This document shows, one piece after another, positions 1-7,115 of a stretch of 37,975 nucleotides of DNA. The DNA is taken from contig NZ_NCJH01000031.1 of NCBI RefSeq assembly GCF_002278925.1, forward strand, positions 1-37,975, given 5' to 3'. A program made the translations under genes and the position numbers. The notes beneath the pieces are model-generated. The model searched no databases. It was not told the origin of the DNA and saw only the letters and a list, made by a program, of their open reading frames with translations. Origin of the DNA: Polaromonas sp. 39-63-25. Its GTDB lineage: Bacteria; Pseudomonadota; Gammaproteobacteria; Burkholderiales; Burkholderiaceae_C. Position 1 is the stretch's first letter; every line of letters begins with the position of its first letter.

Positions 1-97
1 GAGGGACCCGGACCATCGGGTCGCCTTTCTTTTCCTTAGGTTTCTTTGGCGAAGCAAAGAAAAGTAAGTCGCCCGCCGGGGCGAGTCCCGGCTTGCT
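1..97 (+). repeat. Family C hairpin repeat, left copy
   Basis: This GC-rich repeat is matched, in inverted orientation, by the last ~97 bases of the window (roughly 85% identical by eye). It runs from GAGGGACCC through CGGGTCGCC to the tract GTCGCCCGCCGGGGCGAG. Its centre is a hairpin: arm TTTCTTTG at about 41-48, loop GCGAAG, arm CAAAGAAA. A second small hairpin is formed by TCGCCC and GGGGCGA. No coding capacity is evident. I recall similar elements dispersed in Comamonadaceae intergenic regions, but I cannot name a formal family. Confidence 0.75.
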
Positions 98-168
98 GGC
101 AAGCCATAGCAGCTGAGATCAAAGAGGCTTACCCCCGCCCAGCCCGAACGGCTTCATAAGAAACAGCA

Positions 169-216
169 CCTCAGCCCAATATCCACGGGCGCCAGCAGCT
201 ATCAAACAGATAGCAA
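169..216 (+). repeat. Family A repeat copy A1 (intergenic)
   Basis: The copy contains CCTCAGCCC, then GCGCCAGCAGCTAT, then a short spacer and ATAGCAA. The arms GCTATC and GATAGC form a small hairpin. It lies beyond the 3' end of parC, in antisense orientation to that gene. The repeat consensus I use is CCTCCAGCCCTT, 8-11 variable bases, GCGCNNGCAGCTA, 6-11 variable bases, ATAGCAA. This copy could act as a weak terminator hairpin for parC, but it has no T-run. Confidence 0.8.
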
Positions 217-227
217 CTACGACCCTG

Positions 228-2585
228 TCATTCGACCCGGCTGATCGCCGTCGGCTTGAAGCCCAGATCGGCCGCCTTGCCCTTGCGCCCGCGCGCGGCC
301 CTGGCATTGTTCAGGCTGCGGATCTCCAGCGTCTCCTCGCGCTCCTTGCCGCCGCGGCCTATGCCCTCGATTTTCACGCTGCGGGTGTACGCCGCCGCGC
401 CGGCCAGGGTGTCCTTGGCATCGAGGTCGATCAGCATCAGGCCGCGGCCGCCGGCGGCCTGGGTTTTGAGTTCGCTGATCTCGAAGGTCAGGATGCGCCC
501 GCCGGTGGAGGCGCAGGCCACATGGGTCGCCGGGTTCAAAGGCGCCGTGCCGCTGTTGCCCGAGACATGCGAGGGCTTGCAGATCGCCTCGCCTTCACCG
601 CAGCTGATGAAGGCCTTGCCGGCCTTCAGGCGCGACGTCATGTTCTCGACCGTGGCCAGGAAACCGTAGCCGCCGCTGCTGCTGAGCAGCAAGGTGGCGC
701 TGGCCGGTCCGGCGAAATAATGCGCCGGGTGTGTCCCGGTTTCAAGTTCGATCAATGTGGTCACCGGCTGCCCATCGCCGCGGGCGCCGGGCAGCATGGC
801 CACCGGAATCGAATACACCCGGCCCGTGCCTTTGGTCGCCGTGCCGAATACCAGCAGGGTATCGATGGTGCGGCATTCAAAGGTACCGTACAGGCCGTCA
901 CCGGACTTGAAGGCAAAACTGGCCGCATCGTGGCCGTGGCCGCTGCGCGCGCGCACCCAGCCCTTGGCGCTGACGACCACGGTGACCGGCTCGTCGAGCA
1001 CCTTCACTTCCAGCACGGCTTTTTTCTCGGCCTGGATCAGGGTACGACGCGGGTCGGCAAACTGTTTGGCGTCCGCCTCGATTTCCTTGATCATCAGGCG
1101 CCGCAAGGCGGCCGGGCTGCCGAGGATTTCCTCGAGTTTGCCCTGCTCTTCGCGCAAGCCCTTGAGCTCCTGCTCGATCTTGATGGCTTCCAGCCTGGCC
1201 AACTGGCGCAGGCGGATTTCAAGAATGTCTTCGGCCTGCCGCTCACTCAGATTAAAACGCGCAATCAGCGCCGCCTTGGGCTCATCGGACTGACGGATGA
1301 TGGCGATGACTTCGTCGATGTTGAGCAGCACCAGCTGCCGGCCCTCGAGGATGTGGATGCGGTCCAGCACCTTGTTCAGGCGGTGCTGCGAACGCCGCTC
1401 TATCGTGGTCTGGCGAAAGGATATCCACTCCTGCAGCATTTGCCGCAGCGTCTTCTGCGTCGGCCGGCCGTCCAGCCCGATCATGGTCAGGTTGATGCTG
1501 GCCGAGCTTTCCAGGCTGGTGTGCGCCAGCAGGGTGGTGATCAGTTCGGACTGCTCGATGCGGCTGGTCTTGGGCTCGAACACCAGGCGCACGGCCGCGT
1601 CCTTGCTCGACTCGTCGCGCACCACGTCAAGCACGGCCAGCACGGTCTGCTTGAGCTGGACCTGGTCCAGGCTCAGCGCTTTCTTGCCGGCCTTGATTTT
1701 CGGGTTGGTGATCTCTTCGATTTCTTCGAGCACCCTTTGGGTACTGACGCCGGGCGGCAGCTCCTGCACCACCAGCTGCCACTGGCCGCGCGCCAGGTCT
1801 TCAATTTTCCAGCGGGCGCGCACCTTGAGCGAGCCGCGGCCCGTGCTGTAGGCAGCCGCGATATCAGTGGCTGTCGAGATGATCTGGCCGCCGCCCGGGT
1901 AGTCGGGCCCGGCAATCAGCGTGTACAGCTCGTCGTCGCTGAGTTTGGGGGTCTTGATCAGTGCGATGCAGGCATCGGCCACTTCGCGCAGGTTGTGGCT
2001 GGGAATCTCGGTGGCCAGGCCGACGGCGATGCCGCTGGCGCCGTTGAGCAGCGTGAACGGCAGGCGCGCCGGCAGTTGCTTGGGCTCCTCGAAAGAGCCG
2101 TCGTAATTCGGCACGAAGTCGACTGTGCCTTCGTCGAGTTCGTCGAGCAGCAGGGTGGTGATTTTCGCCAGCCGCGCCTCGGTGTAACGCATGGCCGCGG
2201 CGCCGTCGCCGTCACGGCTGCCGAAGTTGCCTTGGCCGTCGATCAGCGGGTAGCGCTGGCTGAAGTCCTGCGCCATGCGCACCATCGCGTCATACGCCGC
2301 CTGGTCGCCGTGCGGATGGTATTTGCCGAGCACGTCACCGACCACACGCGCGCTTTTGACCGGCTTGGCGCCGCCGGCGCCGGAAAAGCCCAGCCCCATG
2401 CGCGCCATGGCGTACATGATGCGCCGCTGCACCGGCTTCTGGCCGTCGCAGACGTCGGGCAGGGCCCGGCCCTTGACCACGCTGAGCGCGTATTCGAGGT
2501 AGGCGCGCTGGGCATAGGCGGCCAGCGATTCCTGGTCAGGCACGTCGGGAGGGGAAGGCGGGGCAGGCGTAAAAAGATCGTCCAT
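228..2585 (-). CDS. parC: DNA topoisomerase IV subunit A
   Basis: This is the DNA breakage-reunion subunit of topoisomerase IV, which unlinks daughter chromosomes in the cytoplasm as a C2E2 complex with ParE. The 785-residue protein starts with a typical ParC N-terminus. It carries the quinolone-region motif GKYHPHGD (about residues 88-94) and the catalytic tyrosine in [12 protein letters not shown] (Tyr134 by my count). The winged-helix/tower region follows, with motifs [18 protein letters not shown], and then a C-terminal beta-pinwheel-like region. At the position of E. coli ParC Ser80 the residue is Gln95, and the Glu84 position is Asp99. The length suits betaproteobacterial ParC. It is the third gene after parE and a lytic transglycosylase on the same strand, 116 bases after the latter's stop. 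No strong Shine-Dalgarno precedes the ATG. Confidence 0.97.
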   Translation of the reverse strand: MDDLFTPAPPSPPDVPDQESLAAYAQRAYLEYALSVVKGRALPDVCDGQKPVQRRIMYAMARMGLGFSGAGGAKPVKSARVVGDVLGKYHPHGDQAAYDAMVRMAQDFSQRYPLIDGQGNFGSRDGDGAAAMRYTEARLAKITTLLLDELDEGTVDFVPNYDGSFEEPKQLPARLPFTLLNGASGIAVGLATEIPSHNLREVADACIALIKTPKLSDDELYTLIAGPDYPGGGQIISTATDIAAAYSTGRGSLKVRARWKIEDLARGQWQLVVQELPPGVSTQRVLEEIEEITNPKIKAGKKALSLDQVQLKQTVLAVLDVVRDESSKDAAVRLVFEPKTSRIEQSELITTLLAHTSLESSASINLTMIGLDGRPTQKTLRQMLQEWISFRQTTIERRSQHRLNKVLDRIHILEGRQLVLLNIDEVIAIIRQSDEPKAALIARFNLSERQAEDILEIRLRQLARLEAIKIEQELKGLREEQGKLEEILGSPAALRRLMIKEIEADAKQFADPRRTLIQAEKKAVLEVKVLDEPVTVVVSAKGWVRARSGHGHDAASFAFKSGDGLYGTFECRTIDTLLVFGTATKGTGRVYSIPVAMLPGARGDGQPVTTLIELETGTHPAHYFAGPASATLLLSSSGGYGFLATVENMTSRLKAGKAFISCGEGEAICKPSHVSGNSGTAPLNPATHVACASTGGRILTFEISELKTQAAGGRGLMLIDLDAKDTLAGAAAYTRSVKIEGIGRGGKEREETLEIRSLNNARAARGRKGKAADLGFKPTAISRVE

Positions 2586-2701
2586 CGAGGTTCAAACTGA
2601 AAAAAAAGGATGGGGGTCAAAGAGGTGGCCGGACCGATGGGCCGGCTGGCCGTCGCAGGCGATTATGGCCTCACGCGAAACAGCGGTTCCACGTCAGGAC
2701 A

Positions 2702-3601
2702 CTAGTCGCGTTCGACCCGGAATTCCGGTGCAACCGGGCTTTGCACGACGAGGGTCGGCAGCTGGTTGCCGCGTCCGGTGGCGCCGCCAGCGGGCAGGCT
2801 GGACGGCAGTTTGCTGCCGCCCATCATTTCCATCCGGACACGGCCCGAGCGCCGCGCCTCCCCGATCATGCTGGGTGGCTTGAGATGGCTGTAGAGCTGC
2901 ATCACGGTCTTGACGTAATTTTTGGTCTCGGGATAGTTGGGAATCTTGTTGCCATAACGCTGGACCGCGCCTTCGCCGGCGTTGTAGGCCGCCACCGCCA
3001 GCTCCAGCTGGCCGGGAAACAGGTCGATCAGGTAGCGCAGGTAGCGCGAGCCGGCCCGAATGTTGGTTTTGGGGTCGGTCAGCTTTTTTTCGATCGGGGA
3101 GTTCTTGTCGGCTCGCACGCCGTACCGTTGGGCCGTGGGCGGCATCAGCTGCATCAGGCCCACCGCGCCCTTGGGCGACACCGCATGGGTGTTGAAGCCC
3201 GACTCGGTGGCAATCAGCGCCTGCAGCAGTTCGTAGTCGATGTCATGGGCCACCGACGCCTCGCGCAGCAAGTGTTTGACGGCCTTGTAGTTGGGTGACA
3301 CATCGAAAAAGGCCAGCAGCTTGGGCGGTGCACCCGGCATGCCATTGCCGTAGGCGCCCGAGGAGGTCTTTCCACCGCGGCTGGTGTCAAAACTTTCGCC
3401 GCCGCGAAAAAACAGCTGGTAACGCTCATCGAGCCGCTCGGCCGAGAAATGTGCCACGCCCTGGCCGTCCACATAACCCCAGACATCGGCGCGGGCAGGT
3501 GTGCCGGCCAGCAACAGGGCGGCAGCAGCTATCAAAAATGATAGCTGTTTGCGCAATAGCCACAAGGGCTGGAGGCACTTTCGACGTAAAAAATGGCTCA
3601 T
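2702..3601 (-). CDS. Lytic murein transglycosylase, SLT domain
   Basis: This is an exported peptidoglycan-cleaving enzyme of 299 residues. A signal peptide of about 38 residues ends near ALLLAGTPARA. A DUF4124-like stretch follows (DVWGYVDGQGVAHFS), then an SLT/goose-lysozyme-type domain at about 118-235. That domain has the catalytic Glu133 in ATESGFNTHAVSPKGAVGLM and the conserved AYNAGEGAV motif. The hydrophobic part of the signal peptide is encoded by a family A repeat (3524-3575), so that sequence seems to have been rebuilt by repeat DNA. The gene sits between parE (35 bases upstream) and parC (116 bases downstream) on the same strand, probably one operon. A 9-codon reading frame with its own Shine-Dalgarno ends in an ATGA overlap with this start. 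The ATG could be doubted for that reason, but the resulting signal peptide is good. Confidence 0.93.
   Translation of the reverse strand: MSHFLRRKCLQPLWLLRKQLSFLIAAAALLLAGTPARADVWGYVDGQGVAHFSAERLDERYQLFFRGGESFDTSRGGKTSSGAYGNGMPGAPPKLLAFFDVSPNYKAVKHLLREASVAHDIDYELLQALIATESGFNTHAVSPKGAVGLMQLMPPTAQRYGVRADKNSPIEKKLTDPKTNIRAGSRYLRYLIDLFPGQLELAVAAYNAGEGAVQRYGNKIPNYPETKNYVKTVMQLYSHLKPPSMIGEARRSGRVRMEMMGGSKLPSSLPAGGATGRGNQLPTLVVQSPVAPEFRVERD
3524..3575 (-). repeat. Family A repeat copy A2, inside the lytic transglycosylase signal peptide
   Basis: On the minus strand the copy reads CCTCCAGCCCTTGTGG, then GCGCAAACAGCTATC, then a spacer and GATAGCTGC. It is a near full-length family member. It encodes residues 10-26 or so of the transglycosylase (CLQPLWLLRKQLSFLIAA) in the sense direction. 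The spacer length keeps ATA GCT in frame instead of TAG, so the reading frame stays open. Confidence 0.85.
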
Positions 3602-3627
3602 GCCGTGCAGATCCGCAGCTTGCGCAT
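3598..3627 (-). CDS. Possible 9-residue leader peptide overlapping the transglycosylase start
   Basis: A tiny frame (MRKLRICTA, then TGA) begins at ATG 3627. It is preceded by AAAGGA with a 5-base spacer, the best Shine-Dalgarno between parE and the transglycosylase gene. Its stop overlaps the transglycosylase start as ATGA, the usual arrangement for translational coupling. It looks like the beginning of a signal peptide (M-R-K, then hydrophobic). It may therefore be the remains of the gene's original N-terminus, cut off when repeat A2 arrived. It may also be meaningless; conservation would decide. Confidence 0.35.
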   Translation of the reverse strand: MRKLRICTA

Positions 3628-3636
3628 GGAAGTCCT

Positions 3637-5607
3637 TTAAATATCGATCTCCACGGCATCGCCGTGCAGTTCCATCAGTTCGCGCCGCGCCGCGGCTTCG
3701 CCCTTGCCCATCAACTTGGTCACCAGACTCTCGGTCTGCACAAAGTCGAAATTACCGAGTTGCACGGGCAGCAATCGGCGCGTATCAGGATTGAGTGTGG
3801 TTTCCCACAGTTGTTCCGCATTCATTTCGCCCAAGCCCTTGAAGCGGCTGATCGCCCAAGCCCCTTCACGCACGCCTTCCTTGCGCAATTTATCCAGAAT
3901 GGCGGTCAACTCGCCTTCATCAAGCGCGTACGCCTTCGATGCAGGCTTCTTCCCGCGCGCCGGAGCGTCCACCCGAAAAAGCGGTGGCCGTGCCACAAAA
4001 ATGTGCCCTGTTGCAATAAGTTGGGGGAAATGCCGGAAAAACAAGGTCAGCAGCAGCACCTGAATGTGGGATCCGTCCACGTCGGCATCACTGAGGATGC
4101 AGATCTTGCCGTAACGCAGGCCGCTGAGGTCCGGGGAATCGTTGGGGCCATGCGGATCAACACCAATGGCGACCGCGATGTCGTGGATCTCGGTGTTGGC
4201 AAACAGCCGGTCGCGTTCGACCTCCCAGGTGTTGAGTACCTTGCCGCGCAGCGGCAGGATGGCCTGGCTTTCCTTGTCGCGCCCCATCTTGGCGCTGCCG
4301 CCGGCGGAGTCGCCCTCGACCAGGAAGACCTCGTTGTGCGCCAGGTCCCTGCTTTCACAGTCGGTCAGCTTGCCCGGCAACACGGCCACGCCCGAGCCCT
4401 TGCGCTTTTCGACCTTCTGGCCGGCCTTCTGGCGGGTTTGTGCGGCCTTGATCGCCAGTTCAGCCAATTTTTTGCCATAGTCGACATGCTGGTTCAGCCA
4501 CAGCTCCAGCGTCGGCCGCACAAAATTCGAGACCAGGCGCACCGCATCGCGCGAATTGAGCCGCTCCTTGATCTGCCCCTGGAATTGCGGGTCCAGCACC
4601 TTGGCTGAGAGCACATAACTGGCACGGGCAAACACGTCCTCGGGCAGCAGCTTGACGCCCTTGGGCAGCAACGAATGCAGCTCGATGAAACTCTTGACGG
4701 CCTGGAACACGCCGTCGCGCAGGCCGCTTTCGTGCGTGCCGCCGGCGCTGGTCGGGATCAGGTTGACATAACTCTCGCGCACCGGCTGGCCGTCTTCGGT
4801 GAACGCCAGGCACCACTGGGCGCCCTCGCCTTCGGCAAAACTGTCGTGCGCGGCATCGGCAAAACCTTCGCCCTCGAACAGCGGAATCACAGGATCGGCG
4901 TTAAGCGTCTGCATCAGGTAGTCGCGCAGGCCACCCTTGTAGACCCAGGTCTGCACCTCTTTGGTCTTTTCGACCACCAGCGTCACGGTCACGCCGGGCA
5001 TCAGCACGGCCTTGCTGCGCAGCAGGTGGGTCAGCTCGGCCATGGGCAGAGCCGCCGCCTCGAAATATTTGGCATCCGGCCAGGCCCTCACCGTGGTGCC
5101 GGACTTGCGATCACCCTCGGCCGCCTTGCGCGTCTCCAGCGGCTCGGTGACGTCGCCGGCCTCGAACACCAGCCTGGCCACCATGCCGTCGCGGTAGGAG
5201 GTAGCTTCCAGGCGTTTGGACAGGGCGTTGGTCACGCTGACGCCGACACCGTGCAGGCCACCTGAAAAACTGTAGGCCCCGCCCTTGCCCTTGTCGAACT
5301 TGCCGCCGGCATGCAGGCGGGTGAAAACCAGCTCGATCACCGGCGCCTTTTCTTCCGGGTGCAGGCCGTAGGGAATGCCGCGGCCGTCGTCTTCGATGCT
5401 GACGGAACCATCGGTGTGCAGCGTGACCTTGATCTTCTTGCCGTGGCCGGCGAGTGCCTCGTCGGCCGAGTTGTCCAGCACTTCCTGGATGATGTGCAGC
5501 GGATTGTCGGTGCGCGTGTACATGCCCGGCCGCTGCTTGACGGGCTCCAGGCCCTTGAGCACGCGGATCGAGCCTTCGGAGTAGTCGTTGGGTAGTTTGG
5601 TCGCCAT
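3637..5607 (-). CDS. parE: DNA topoisomerase IV subunit B
   Basis: This is the ATPase subunit of topoisomerase IV, partner of ParC, 656 residues. The N-terminal GHKL ATPase domain shows EVLDNSADEA (about 42-51, with the general base Glu42), the DDGRGIP motif (73-79) and GGLHGVGVSVTNALS (116-130). The transducer region follows. The TOPRIM domain has EGDSAGGSAKMGRDKESQA (near 429) and LSDADVDGSHI (near 504), giving the metal-binding acidic residues. The LRGKVLNTWE sequence and overall length fit ParE rather than GyrB, which is usually longer. It is the first gene of the run parE, transglycosylase, parC. A LexA-box-like palindrome lies 35 bases upstream of its ATG, so DNA-damage control is possible. 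Confidence 0.97.
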   Translation of the reverse strand: MATKLPNDYSEGSIRVLKGLEPVKQRPGMYTRTDNPLHIIQEVLDNSADEALAGHGKKIKVTLHTDGSVSIEDDGRGIPYGLHPEEKAPVIELVFTRLHAGGKFDKGKGGAYSFSGGLHGVGVSVTNALSKRLEATSYRDGMVARLVFEAGDVTEPLETRKAAEGDRKSGTTVRAWPDAKYFEAAALPMAELTHLLRSKAVLMPGVTVTLVVEKTKEVQTWVYKGGLRDYLMQTLNADPVIPLFEGEGFADAAHDSFAEGEGAQWCLAFTEDGQPVRESYVNLIPTSAGGTHESGLRDGVFQAVKSFIELHSLLPKGVKLLPEDVFARASYVLSAKVLDPQFQGQIKERLNSRDAVRLVSNFVRPTLELWLNQHVDYGKKLAELAIKAAQTRQKAGQKVEKRKGSGVAVLPGKLTDCESRDLAHNEVFLVEGDSAGGSAKMGRDKESQAILPLRGKVLNTWEVERDRLFANTEIHDIAVAIGVDPHGPNDSPDLSGLRYGKICILSDADVDGSHIQVLLLTLFFRHFPQLIATGHIFVARPPLFRVDAPARGKKPASKAYALDEGELTAILDKLRKEGVREGAWAISRFKGLGEMNAEQLWETTLNPDTRRLLPVQLGNFDFVQTESLVTKLMGKGEAAARRELMELHGDAVEIDI

Positions 5608-5641
5608 GGGGGGTGGATTGTAGTCCCGGATGATTTTATAA

Positions 5642-5657
5642 CTGGATAAATATACAG
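5642..5657. promoter_or_regulatory. LexA (SOS) box-like palindrome between parE and the MFS gene
   Basis: The sequence CTGGATAAATATACAG matches the gamma/betaproteobacterial LexA pattern CTGT-N8-ACAG except for the fourth base (G for T). The surrounding bases (AA before, TT after) also match the extended E. coli operator. It lies 35 bases upstream of the parE ATG and about 100 bases upstream of the MFS start, within the A+T-rich promoter region. It is called on sequence resemblance only. Confidence 0.5.
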
Positions 5658-5755
5658 TTTTTTATCCGCCACGTTCCGAAACCCATGCCTGGCGCTCATC
5701 AATGGCGCGAAAAACTTTCAAAGCAGAACGCAGTGCCATTGGTTACATTCTCCGG

Positions 5756-6985
5756 ATGCAATCTCCAAGCCGAAATCTCTCCCTGGCCCAAGTGCTCATC
5801 TGCGGCGCCGCCATCGTCACCCTGTCCATGGGCATACGCCACGGCTTCGGCCTGTGGCTGCAACCAATCACCCAGGCCCAGGGCTGGACACGCGAAACCT
5901 TTGCCTTTGCCCTGGCCGTGCAAAACCTGTCCTGGGGCGTGTTTGGCATTTTTGCCGGCATGCTGGCCGACCGCTTCGGCGCCTTTCGCGTCATTGCGGG
6001 CGGCTCGGTGCTGTATGCACTGGGACTGGTCGGCATGGCGCTGTCGCCGACCGGCCTGTTGTTCACACTGACGGCCGGCGTGCTGATAGGCGCGGCGCAG
6101 GCGGGCACCACCTATGCCGTGATCTACGGCGTGATCGGCCGCAACATTCCGGCCGAAAAACGCTCCTGGGCCATGGGTGTGGCGGCCGCGGCCGGCTCTT
6201 TCGGGCAGTTCCTGATGGTGCCGGTGGAGGGTTTCCTGATCAGCGGCCTGGGCTGGAAAGAGGCGCTGCTGGTGCTGGGCGCCGCAGTGCTGCTGATCGC
6301 CCCGCTGGCCTTTGGCCTGCGCGAGACCCGCTTCGGCCCCGGCCAGGCGCCGCCGCGTGAACAGACCATCCTGCAGGCGCTCAAGGAAGCTTTCAAGTAC
6401 CCGAGCTTCCAGCTGCTGATGGCCGGCTACTTCGTCTGTGGCTTTCAGGTCGTGTTCATCGGGGTGCACATGCCCAGCTACCTCAAGGACAAAGGGCTGT
6501 CGCCGCAGGTTGCCAGCTACGCGCTGGCACTGATCGGCCTGTTCAATGTGTTCGGCACCTACGCGGCGGGCGCGCTCGGCCAGCGGCTGCCCAAAAAGAA
6601 CATCCTGGCCTTTATCTATCTCGCGCGGGCCGTCGTCATTGCCGTGTTCCTCGCCGCGCCCCTGAGCCCGGCCAGCGTCTACATTTTTGCCAGCCTGATG
6701 GGCCTGCTGTGGCTGTCCACCGTGCCGCCAACCAACGCCGTCGTGGCGCAGATTTTCGGCATCCAGCATCTGTCCATGCTCAGCGGTTTTGTGTTTTTCA
6801 GCCACCAGATCGGCTCCTTCATGGGGGTCTGGCTGGGCGGCGTGCTCTACGACCGCACCGGCAGTTACGACATCGTCTGGTACATCACGATTGCGCTGGG
6901 CGTGTTTGCGGCGCTGATCAACCTGCCGGTGCGCGAAGCCGCCATCCACCGGCCTGCCGCGGGCCGCCTGCCCCAAGGCGCCTGA
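5756..6985 (+). CDS. MFS transporter, OFA/monocarboxylate-like
   Basis: This is a 409-residue inner-membrane carrier with about 12 predicted transmembrane segments in two halves. The first helix contains SMGIRHGFGLWLQPITQAQG, typical of the OFA/monocarboxylate-permease-like branch of the major facilitator superfamily. The loop between helices 2 and 3 has the signature-like GMLADRFGAFRVIAGG. The central loop (GLRETRFGPGQAPPREQ) separates the halves. I chose ATG 5756, which gives a short polar N-terminus before helix 1; an upstream in-frame ATG at 5702 would add 18 residues of poor quality. No Shine-Dalgarno precedes 5756, but TACATT ends 6 bases before it, suggesting a leaderless message. The substrate is probably a small organic acid, which is a guess from the family. 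A 39-codon gene follows after one base. Confidence 0.85.
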   Translation: MQSPSRNLSLAQVLICGAAIVTLSMGIRHGFGLWLQPITQAQGWTRETFAFALAVQNLSWGVFGIFAGMLADRFGAFRVIAGGSVLYALGLVGMALSPTGLLFTLTAGVLIGAAQAGTTYAVIYGVIGRNIPAEKRSWAMGVAAAAGSFGQFLMVPVEGFLISGLGWKEALLVLGAAVLLIAPLAFGLRETRFGPGQAPPREQTILQALKEAFKYPSFQLLMAGYFVCGFQVVFIGVHMPSYLKDKGLSPQVASYALALIGLFNVFGTYAAGALGQRLPKKNILAFIYLARAVVIAVFLAAPLSPASVYIFASLMGLLWLSTVPPTNAVVAQIFGIQHLSMLSGFVFFSHQIGSFMGVWLGGVLYDRTGSYDIVWYITIALGVFAALINLPVREAAIHRPAAGRLPQGA

Positions 6986-6986
6986 C

Positions 6987-7106
6987 ATGGCACGCAAGCT
7001 CGCCTTGTACCTGCTCGCCATCACGGCCACGCTGGGCGTGTTTGCGCTGTATTTGCGTCCCGATTTTTTGCTGACGCTGGCCGACCAGCTCTGGGCCTGC
7101 TTCTAA
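6987..7106 (+). CDS. Small single-span membrane peptide (39 aa), unknown function
   Basis: The ATG lies one base after the MFS stop, and the frame encodes 39 residues: a basic start (MARK), one hydrophobic segment (LALYLLAITATLGVFALYL) and a short tail ending in WACF. The close spacing suggests translational coupling with the transporter. A basic N-terminus, one membrane span and a short tail would fit a small subunit or stabiliser of the transporter, but that is inference. The frame is short enough to be accidental. The clean hydrophobic design, immediate junction and convergent end 9 bases before the EF-G-like gene argue that it is real. Confidence 0.55.
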   Translation: MARKLALYLLAITATLGVFALYLRPDFLLTLADQLWACF

Positions 7107-7115
7107 GCCTGAACC

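Noticed and set aside
96-115. A possible further family A fragment (CATAGCAGCTGAGATCAA)
   Set aside because: Only the CATAGC and AGCTG words match; their order is not that of the family and no left block is present.
522-2600. Long plus-strand reading frame (692 codons) opposite parC
   Set aside because: It is antisense to a clear parC, has no recognisable domain and shows the His/Arg/Gly/Gln-rich composition typical of shadows in GC-rich DNA.
3295-4608. Plus-strand reading frame of 437 codons spanning the lytic transglycosylase and parE
   Set aside because: It lies antisense to two solid genes and crosses their junction; its composition is shadow-like.
5699-7030. Minus-strand reading frame of 443 codons opposite the MFS gene
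   Set aside because: Its low-complexity His/Gln/Arg-rich sequence mirrors the transmembrane gene on the other strand.
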